A stretch of DNA of 7,148 nt from Alphaproteobacteria bacterium (lineage in GTDB: Bacteria; Pseudomonadota; Alphaproteobacteria; UBA6615): positions 1-7,148 of the forward strand of contig JAEPNS010000166.1 of assembly GCA_017643325.1 (NCBI GenBank), written 5' to 3'. Below the pieces are notes generated by a model. It saw only the letters and a list, made by a program, of their open reading frames with translations, did no database searches and was not told the DNA's origin. Below are positions 1 through 4,786 of the stretch, one piece after another. The translations under genes were made by a program, and so were the position numbers. The stretch's first letter is position 1; each line of letters begins with the position of its first letter.

Positions 1-721
1 AGACGCCTTCGCCCAGCACGCCGTGGCCCTGGAGCGAGATGCGGTGTTCGTCGGCGCGGGTCGGGCCGGGGTTGGCGAGCTGGTGCACCGTCAGGCCGTC
101 GTGCAGCACCATGTCTCCCGACGTGTAGCCGACGAACTGCTTGGTCGTGTCGAACCAGCGGTACTGCTCGGCTGACATGGCGTGCGGGGCCTTCGGTCCG
201 GTGAGGAGGTCGCCCGGGACATCGGTCCAGTAGTACATCCCCGCGCCGCAGGCGGGGATCGCGACGGGCAGGGTGAGGGACAGCGTTCCCGCGATCGCGA
301 ACGGGAACTCGTGGCGTTCGTGCGGCTTGTCCATGTGCACGGTGCCGCCGAACATCAGCCCGGGCGGCACGCGCGGCTCGCCCCTGAAGATGTGGAATCC
401 CGGGTGGCCGAGGCCGTCCGCCGGCCGCGCCGGCATGCCGGTCGCAGCTTCTATCGCAGCCGCGACTTTCGCGTAGAGATCGGCGAAATTCGCGTCGAGG
501 AACGGGTTCGCGCGCGCCATCTCCCGGGCGTAGATCGCGGGCGGGTCGAGATAGGTCGCGGCGCCGAGTGTGTGGAACACATGCTCCTGGTTCTCCAGCG
601 CCTTTCGCGGGGTCCAGTGCTGCGACAGCGCGGTCAGCCGCGCGCATATGTCAGCGCATTCGCCCGCATCGAGCACCGGCACCGGCGCGCCCCCGGCGAA
701 GATGTCCCACGCGGGCGCCAT
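1..721 (-). CDS. Putative Fe(II)/2-oxoglutarate-dependent dioxygenase, 3' end cut off by window edge
   Basis: Reading the minus strand from an ATG at 721-719 gives an uninterrupted frame of 240 codons to the left edge with no stop, so the C-terminus is missing. The protein starts MAPAWDIFAGG. It carries what looks like a 2-oxoglutarate dioxygenase facial triad on a double-stranded beta-helix: H129-M-D131 (in VHMDKPH) as the HxD pair, H213 (in LTVHQLANPG) as the distal histidine, and R227 (in EHRISLQGH) 14 residues later, the usual place for the arginine that binds the co-substrate carboxylate. Such enzymes hydroxylate or otherwise oxidise a substrate with O2 and 2-oxoglutarate in the cytoplasm. 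The start lies 3 bases after the stop of the upstream hydroxylase gene, with GAAAG just before the ATG, so the two should be cotranscribed and coupled. I cannot assign a precise family (phytanoyl-CoA dioxygenase-like is possible) or a substrate; a modifying role on an exported peptide is inferred from neighbours only. Confidence 0.75.
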   Translation of the reverse strand, partial: MAPAWDIFAGGAPVPVLDAGECADICARLTALSQHWTPRKALENQEHVFHTLGAATYLDPPAIYAREMARANPFLDANFADLYAKVAAAIEAATGMPARPADGLGHPGFHIFRGEPRVPPGLMFGGTVHMDKPHERHEFPFAIAGTLSLTLPVAIPACGAGMYYWTDVPGDLLTGPKAPHAMSAEQYRWFDTTKQFVGYTSGDMVLHDGLTVHQLANPGPTRADEHRISLQGHGVLGEGV

Positions 722-724
722 CTT

Positions 725-1321
725 TCAGCCGCCGACCGTCACGTCGCGCAGGTGGGGCGGGACCTCGACGACGGCATCTGGCGTGCGCTTGAAATCCAGC
801 AGCAGGACGGTGCGAACGGCCGGGCCCCGGTTCCAGGCCTCATGCTCCTGCGTGTCGTCGAACACGAAGGCCGAGCCGGGATGCCAGCCGCGGGTCTCCG
901 CGCCGACGCGAAGCCCGCAGTCTTCCGCCCCGGTCAGCCCGAGGTGGAAGCGCAGCACGGCGCCGGTGTAGCCGTGGTGCGGCGTGATGTGGGTACCGGG
1001 CGCCATGCGCGAGAACCCGGCCGTCACCATGCCCGGCACGGCCTCGATCAGGGCGGCGGTGTCGGGACAGGCCGCGCAGGTCGGCGCGAGCCGCTCGCCG
1101 AACTTGTAGAAGGGAAACACCGACCAGTCGCCCGCGTAGATATCGCGCTCCGGCCAGGCCATGAAGCCGCCGTCCCCGAGCGCGTCCAGCTCCGCACGCA
1201 CGTCGCGCCAGTTCTCCCGAAGGGGCGCGAGGAAGGGGTAATTCTCGATTGGCTCGAACACGGCGCGTTTGGCTAAGCTGTGGCTTTGTATGGCCTTTAT
1301 GGCACGGACGGGTTGTGTCAT
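725..1321 (-). CDS. Aspartyl/asparaginyl beta-hydroxylase domain protein (AspH-type 2OG oxygenase)
   Basis: This 198-residue protein (MTQPVRAIKA...) is essentially a lone catalytic domain of the aspartyl/asparaginyl beta-hydroxylase family, which hydroxylates a side-chain carbon using Fe(II), O2 and 2-oxoglutarate. The core runs from about residue 104 to 178. PGTHITPHHG (108-117) and LRFHLGL (123-129) match the family; by motif alignment with human AspH, H115 and H160 (in DDTQEHEAW) are the iron ligands, G117 occupies the position where other dioxygenases have an acidic ligand, and R124, H126 and R170 are the co-substrate-binding positions. No signal peptide or membrane segment is seen, so it is probably cytoplasmic. 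The start is uncertain: the ATG at 1321 has no visible Shine-Dalgarno, and a GTG at 1261 would give 178 residues and still keep the whole core. The frame stays open far upstream through the antisense of the HlyD gene, but that part is arginine-rich shadow sequence. Role inferred: modification of a peptide exported by the divergent operon; a free amino acid or lipid substrate is also possible. Confidence 0.92.
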   Translation of the reverse strand: MTQPVRAIKAIQSHSLAKRAVFEPIENYPFLAPLRENWRDVRAELDALGDGGFMAWPERDIYAGDWSVFPFYKFGERLAPTCAACPDTAALIEAVPGMVTAGFSRMAPGTHITPHHGYTGAVLRFHLGLTGAEDCGLRVGAETRGWHPGSAFVFDDTQEHEAWNRGPAVRTVLLLDFKRTPDAVVEVPPHLRDVTVGG

Positions 1322-1348
1322 GCATATGCCCGGGAACTGGGGAAAACG
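1322..1348. promoter_or_regulatory. Very short divergent intergenic region between oxygenase and export operons
   Basis: Only 27 bases separate the chosen start of the leftward hydroxylase gene from the start of the rightward HlyD gene. It contains the small palindromes GCATATGC (1322-1329) and CCCGGG (1329-1334). The flanking bases, about 1262-1321, are visibly richer in T and A than the surroundings (for example CTTTGTATGGCCTTTAT), so promoters for one or both directions may lie there, inside the 5' end of the hydroxylase frame. A TTGGCT at 1269-1274 resembles a -35 box, but I found no -10 box at proper spacing, so I do not assign one. Confidence 0.35.
1339..1343 (+). promoter_or_regulatory. 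Ribosome binding site of the HlyD gene
   Basis: GGGGA followed by AAACG and then the ATG at 1349. The spacing of 5 bases is acceptable and favours the MNDIFR start over the in-frame GTG at 1280, which would add 23 residues and overlap the divergent gene by about 40 bases. Confidence 0.6.
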
Positions 1349-2605
1349 ATGAACGACATTTTCCGTGCCGACGCCGTTCGAAAGCTGCGGGACCCGCAGC
1401 AGCTCGACACCGCGATCCGGCTGACCTCGCCGTCGGGGTGGATCGCGCTCGTCGCGATCGGCGTGATCATCGCCACCTTCGTCATCTGGGTCTTCGTGGG
1501 CTCCCTGCCGTTCCGCGCGAACGGGCTCGGGATCCTGCTCGTCAAGGACAGCGAGATCTTCACCCTGCCCGCACCGGTCAGCGGCCAGATCGCCGCGATC
1601 GAGGTCCAGGTCGGGGATGACGTGAAGAAGGGACAGGTGCTGGTGCGGATCGGCGTCCCGGAGACGCAGGCCCAGCTCGACGCGGCGCGCGCCAACCTCG
1701 CCTCGATCAAGGACCAGCGCGAGCGGCGCGAGACCCAGGTCGAGGTGGACATCCAGGCACGGCGGGCCATCACCGCCGACACGATCACGAGCCAGCAGCG
1801 CAAGGCCGACGACCTGCGCCAGCGACTGGGGTACCTGCAGAGCCGGCGCAACGACGAGCGGGACGAGCTGGCGCGCGGTTTCATCACCCGCGACACCTTC
1901 GAGACCACGCTCGAGGCGATCGACAGCGTCCAGCAGCAACTGCGCACGGTCGACCTCGACATTGCCGAGGCCCGGTCCGACCAGAGCGAGTTCGAGGCGA
2001 ACCTGCGGCGGCAGCTCGCGGAACTCGAACAGCAGGTTCTCGAGGCCGAGAACCGGGTCAAGGTGCTCGAGACCCAGCTCGGCGTGCAGCACGAGGTGAA
2101 GGCACCCGAGGACGGCGTCGTGACCGAGGTCTCCTCCGATGTCGGCGAGATCGCGTCCGTCGGGACGCGGCTCGTGACCGTTTCCAAGCTCGGCGAGGGC
2201 ATGCAGATGTTCGCCTACCTGCCGGTCGCGAAGGGCAAGCGTGTCGAGCCGGGCATGAACGTGAAGGTGACCCCGACCACCGTCGAGCGGGACATCTTCG
2301 GCTCGATCAACGCCACGGTCGTGACCGTGAGCGAGCTTCCGGCCAGCCGCGCCGAACTGCTCAACCGCCTCAACAACGAGCAGCTGGTCGAGCAGATGCT
2401 GGAGGCCGGCGCCCCGATCGAGGTGCTGGTGGACCTGAAGCCCGACCCCTCGACGCCGAGCGGGCTCGACTGGTCGTCTTCGGAAGGCCCGCCGGTCAAG
2501 ATCACCCCCGGCACCACAGCACTCGCCACGGTCACCGTCCGCGAGGTGGCGCCGATCCAGCTGGTCGTGCCGATCTTCGAAACCTGGGTTTCCGGACGCT
2601 CGTAA
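1349..2605 (+). CDS. NHLM-type bacteriocin/RiPP export HlyD family membrane fusion protein
   Basis: This 418-residue periplasmic adaptor links the inner-membrane ABC exporters to the outer layers of the cell envelope. The order of parts is: a cytoplasmic N-terminus MNDIFRADAVRKLRDPQQLD typical of the NHLM adaptor family; one membrane segment at about 31-50 (WIALVAIGVIIATFVIWVFV); a first biotinyl-lipoyl half at about 72-103 (PVSGQIAAIEVQVGDDVKKG); a long charged alpha-helical coiled-coil hairpin at about 104-250; the second lipoyl half at about 252-290 (VKAPEDGVVTEVSSDVGEIA); and a beta-barrel C-terminus. The stretch SGLDWSSSEGPPVKITPGTT near 371-390 is characteristic of this subfamily as opposed to general HlyD proteins. 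The start is chosen for its GGGGA site and for the family N-terminus. It opens the operon; the exporter gene follows after 6 bases. Function as adaptor is well supported; that the cargo is an NHLP-type peptide follows from family knowledge, as no precursor is seen here. Confidence 0.95.
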   Translation: MNDIFRADAVRKLRDPQQLDTAIRLTSPSGWIALVAIGVIIATFVIWVFVGSLPFRANGLGILLVKDSEIFTLPAPVSGQIAAIEVQVGDDVKKGQVLVRIGVPETQAQLDAARANLASIKDQRERRETQVEVDIQARRAITADTITSQQRKADDLRQRLGYLQSRRNDERDELARGFITRDTFETTLEAIDSVQQQLRTVDLDIAEARSDQSEFEANLRRQLAELEQQVLEAENRVKVLETQLGVQHEVKAPEDGVVTEVSSDVGEIASVGTRLVTVSKLGEGMQMFAYLPVAKGKRVEPGMNVKVTPTTVERDIFGSINATVVTVSELPASRAELLNRLNNEQLVEQMLEAGAPIEVLVDLKPDPSTPSGLDWSSSEGPPVKITPGTTALATVTVREVAPIQLVVPIFETWVSGRS

Positions 2606-2611
2606 GCATCG

Positions 2612-4786
2612 ATGGCGTCCTCCGCTCCCACCTCGACCCGGCGTGCGCGCACGCCCACGGTTCTCCAGATGGAGGCCGTGGAGTGCGGTGCGGCGGCGCT
2701 GGGCATCATGCTCGGCTACTACGACCGCTATGTGACGCTGGAGGAACTGCGCGGGACCTGCGGCGTGTCGCGCGACGGGGCGAAGGCGTCGAAGGTCGTC
2801 CAGGCCGCGCGCTTCTACGGGATGGAGGCGAAGGGCCGGAAGCTGGAACTGGAGGAGGCGCTCCAGGAGCCGACGCCCTACATCGCCTTCTGGGGCTTCA
2901 ACCATTTCCTCGTGGTCGAGGGCGTCTCCGGCGACCACGTGTTCATAAACGACCCGGCCAGCGGCCCGCGCAAGATCTCGAAGAAGGAGTTCAGCGAGAA
3001 CTTCACCGGGGTCGCGCTGTCGATGTATCCCGGACCGGATTTCGAGAAGGGCGGCGAGAAGCCGAGCACGCTGCGCGCCCTATTCGACCGGGTGCGCCAC
3101 TCGCGCACCGCGCTCACCTACCTGATGGCCGCGAGCCTGCTGCTCGTCGTGCCGGGGCTGCTGCTCCCGGCCTTCCTGAAGACCTTCATCGACGACGTGC
3201 TGATCCGCGGGTTCAACGACTGGGTGTTCCCGCTGGTGATCGGCATCGTGCTGGCGGGCATCCTCGACGGCGTCCTGACCTATTTCCAGCAGCGCCAGTT
3301 CCTGCGGTTGCAGACCAAGCTGGGCATCGCCACGGCGGGCGAGTTCTTCTGGCACGTACTCCGGCTGCCGGTGGGCTTCTACACCCAGCGCTATGTCGGC
3401 GACATCGCGGACCGGGTCCAGTCCTGCCACCGGCTCGCCCTGCTGCTGGCCGGCCCGCTGCCGACGAATGCCGTCAACCTGGTGACGGCGGTCTTCTTTG
3501 TCGTGGTGATGTTCTTCTACAGCGTCCCGCTGACCATCGCGGCGGTGCTGCTGACGGCGATGAACCTGTTCGTGATCCGCTTCTCGAACCGCCAGCGGCG
3601 CGACCTCAACAACGTCATGCTGAACCAGTCCGCGCAGCTTTCGGGCGCGTCGATGGCGGGGCTGCAGGCGATCGAGTCGCTCAAGGCGATGGGCACGGAG
3701 AACGACTTTTTCGTCAAATGGGCCGGCTACCAGTCCAAGACCGTCAACACGAACCAGAGCGTGGGCGCGGTCTCCACCTGGTTCGGCGCCGGGCCGAGTG
3801 TCCTCAGCCACCTGACGACCATTGCGGTGCTCGGTGGCGGCGCGTGGCTGATCATCCACGGGCAGCTGACCATCGGCGGCCTTGTCGCCTTCCAGATGCT
3901 GCTCGGCCACTTCACCGCGCCGGTGCACTCGCTGCTCGGGTTCAACGGCCAGCTCCAGACGATCCGCGGTGACCTGAACCGGCTCGACGACGTGCTGCGG
4001 CACCCCGAGGACGCGTCGCTGAAGGGCCAGGAACAGGCGAATGCGACCGTCGAGGGCCCGCAGCACAAGCTGACCGGGCATGTCGAACTGCGCAACGTGA
4101 CGTTCGGCTACAACCCCGACATGAAGCTGATCGAGAATTTCAGCCTCGAGCTGACGCCCGGCAAGCGGGTGGCGCTCGTCGGCGGGTCGGGCAGTGGGAA
4201 ATCGACCATCGCGAAGCTGATCCTCGGCCTGTACCAGCCGGATTCCGGGGAGGTGCTGTTCGACGGGCGGCCGCTCACCGAGGTGCCCCGGACCACCTTC
4301 ACCGCGTCCGTGACCTCGGTCGACCAGGACATCTTCCTGTTCGAGGGATCGATCAACGAGAACCTGACCCTTTGGGACACGACGGTGGCGCGCGAGACCG
4401 TCGTGCGCGCGGCCAAGGATGCGCAGATCCACGACGAGATCGCCGCGCGGCCCGGCGGATATGACAGCGCGGTCGCGGAGCAGGGCAGCAACTTCAGCGG
4501 CGGGCAGCGCCAGCGCCTCGAGATCGCGCGGGCGCTGGTGCAGAACCCGAACGTCATCGTGCTCGACGAGGCGACCGCCGCGCTGGACCCCGTGACCGAG
4601 CAGCGGGTCGACGATAACCTGCGCCGGCGCGGCTGCACCTGCATCATCGTCGCCCACCGCCTGAGCACCATCCGCGACTGCGAGGAAATCATCGTGCTCG
4701 ACCGCGGCCAGGTGAGCGAGCGCGGCACCCATGACGAGCTGATCGCGCTGGGCGGCCACTACGCCAAGCTGGTGGCGCTGCAATGA
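2612..4786 (+). CDS. NHLM-type peptidase-containing ABC transporter (C39 peptidase / permease / ATPase)
   Basis: This 724-residue protein is a complete leader-cleaving exporter. The N-terminal C39 cysteine peptidase domain (about 14-135) has oxyanion Q19, nucleophile C25 (in EAVECGAAALG), H98 (in FNHFLVVEG) and D114 (in INDPASGPR), so the protease looks active; C39 domains cut leader peptides after a Gly-Gly or Gly-Ala type site. The permease follows, with hydrophobic segments near 167-188, 204-225, 277-322 (two) and 400-442 (two). The ATPase domain is intact: Walker A GGSGSGKST (524-532), signature FSGGQ (628-632), Walker B IVLDE ending D652-E653, and switch histidine H682 (VAHRLST). It should sit in the inner membrane and work with the HlyD adaptor and the second ABC protein. 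There is no convincing Shine-Dalgarno before its ATG, which lies 6 bases after the HlyD stop, so translation is probably coupled. Its last bases overlap the next gene as ATGA. No missing key residue was found. Confidence 0.97.
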   Translation: MASSAPTSTRRARTPTVLQMEAVECGAAALGIMLGYYDRYVTLEELRGTCGVSRDGAKASKVVQAARFYGMEAKGRKLELEEALQEPTPYIAFWGFNHFLVVEGVSGDHVFINDPASGPRKISKKEFSENFTGVALSMYPGPDFEKGGEKPSTLRALFDRVRHSRTALTYLMAASLLLVVPGLLLPAFLKTFIDDVLIRGFNDWVFPLVIGIVLAGILDGVLTYFQQRQFLRLQTKLGIATAGEFFWHVLRLPVGFYTQRYVGDIADRVQSCHRLALLLAGPLPTNAVNLVTAVFFVVVMFFYSVPLTIAAVLLTAMNLFVIRFSNRQRRDLNNVMLNQSAQLSGASMAGLQAIESLKAMGTENDFFVKWAGYQSKTVNTNQSVGAVSTWFGAGPSVLSHLTTIAVLGGGAWLIIHGQLTIGGLVAFQMLLGHFTAPVHSLLGFNGQLQTIRGDLNRLDDVLRHPEDASLKGQEQANATVEGPQHKLTGHVELRNVTFGYNPDMKLIENFSLELTPGKRVALVGGSGSGKSTIAKLILGLYQPDSGEVLFDGRPLTEVPRTTFTASVTSVDQDIFLFEGSINENLTLWDTTVARETVVRAAKDAQIHDEIAARPGGYDSAVAEQGSNFSGGQRQRLEIARALVQNPNVIVLDEATAALDPVTEQRVDDNLRRRGCTCIIVAHRLSTIRDCEEIIVLDRGQVSERGTHDELIALGGHYAKLVALQ
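4771..4775 (+). promoter_or_regulatory. Weak ribosome binding site inside the end of the peptidase-transporter gene
   Basis: GGTGG lies 7 bases before the ATG at 4783. It is a poor match to the consensus, so start selection probably depends mostly on coupling through the ATGA stop-start overlap. Confidence 0.35.

Noticed and set aside
182..1276. 364-codon plus-strand open frame opposite the two oxygenase genes.
   Set aside because: The minus-strand frames show catalytic motifs at the expected spacing in both enzymes; this frame is Arg/Gly/Val-rich with no motif.
1269..1291. Possible sigma-70-type promoter TTGGCT with TTGTAT.
   Set aside because: The spacer is only 11 bases, too short for a standard promoter, and no better -10 box was found at 16-18 bases.
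2035..2054. Hairpin GGTTCTCG-AGGC-CGAGAACC, possibly a terminator or processing site.
   Set aside because: It lies within the coiled-coil coding part of the HlyD gene, has no U-tract, and arises easily from repeated Leu/Glu codons (CTCGAG, GAG).
1322..2938. Long minus-strand open frame continuous with the hydroxylase frame, which would make a 737-residue fusion protein.
   Set aside because: The part upstream of 1321 lies antisense to the HlyD and transporter genes, is rich in R, D, H and L with no recognisable domain, and is expected from the codon bias of GC-rich genes. The HlyD gene on the plus strand has unmistakable family motifs.
3080..4783. 567-codon minus-strand open frame under the peptidase-transporter gene.
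   Set aside because: It is antisense to an intact, motif-complete exporter. Its composition (R, H, D, V, L, Q rich) is typical of GC-rich shadow frames, and it has no start context or domain.
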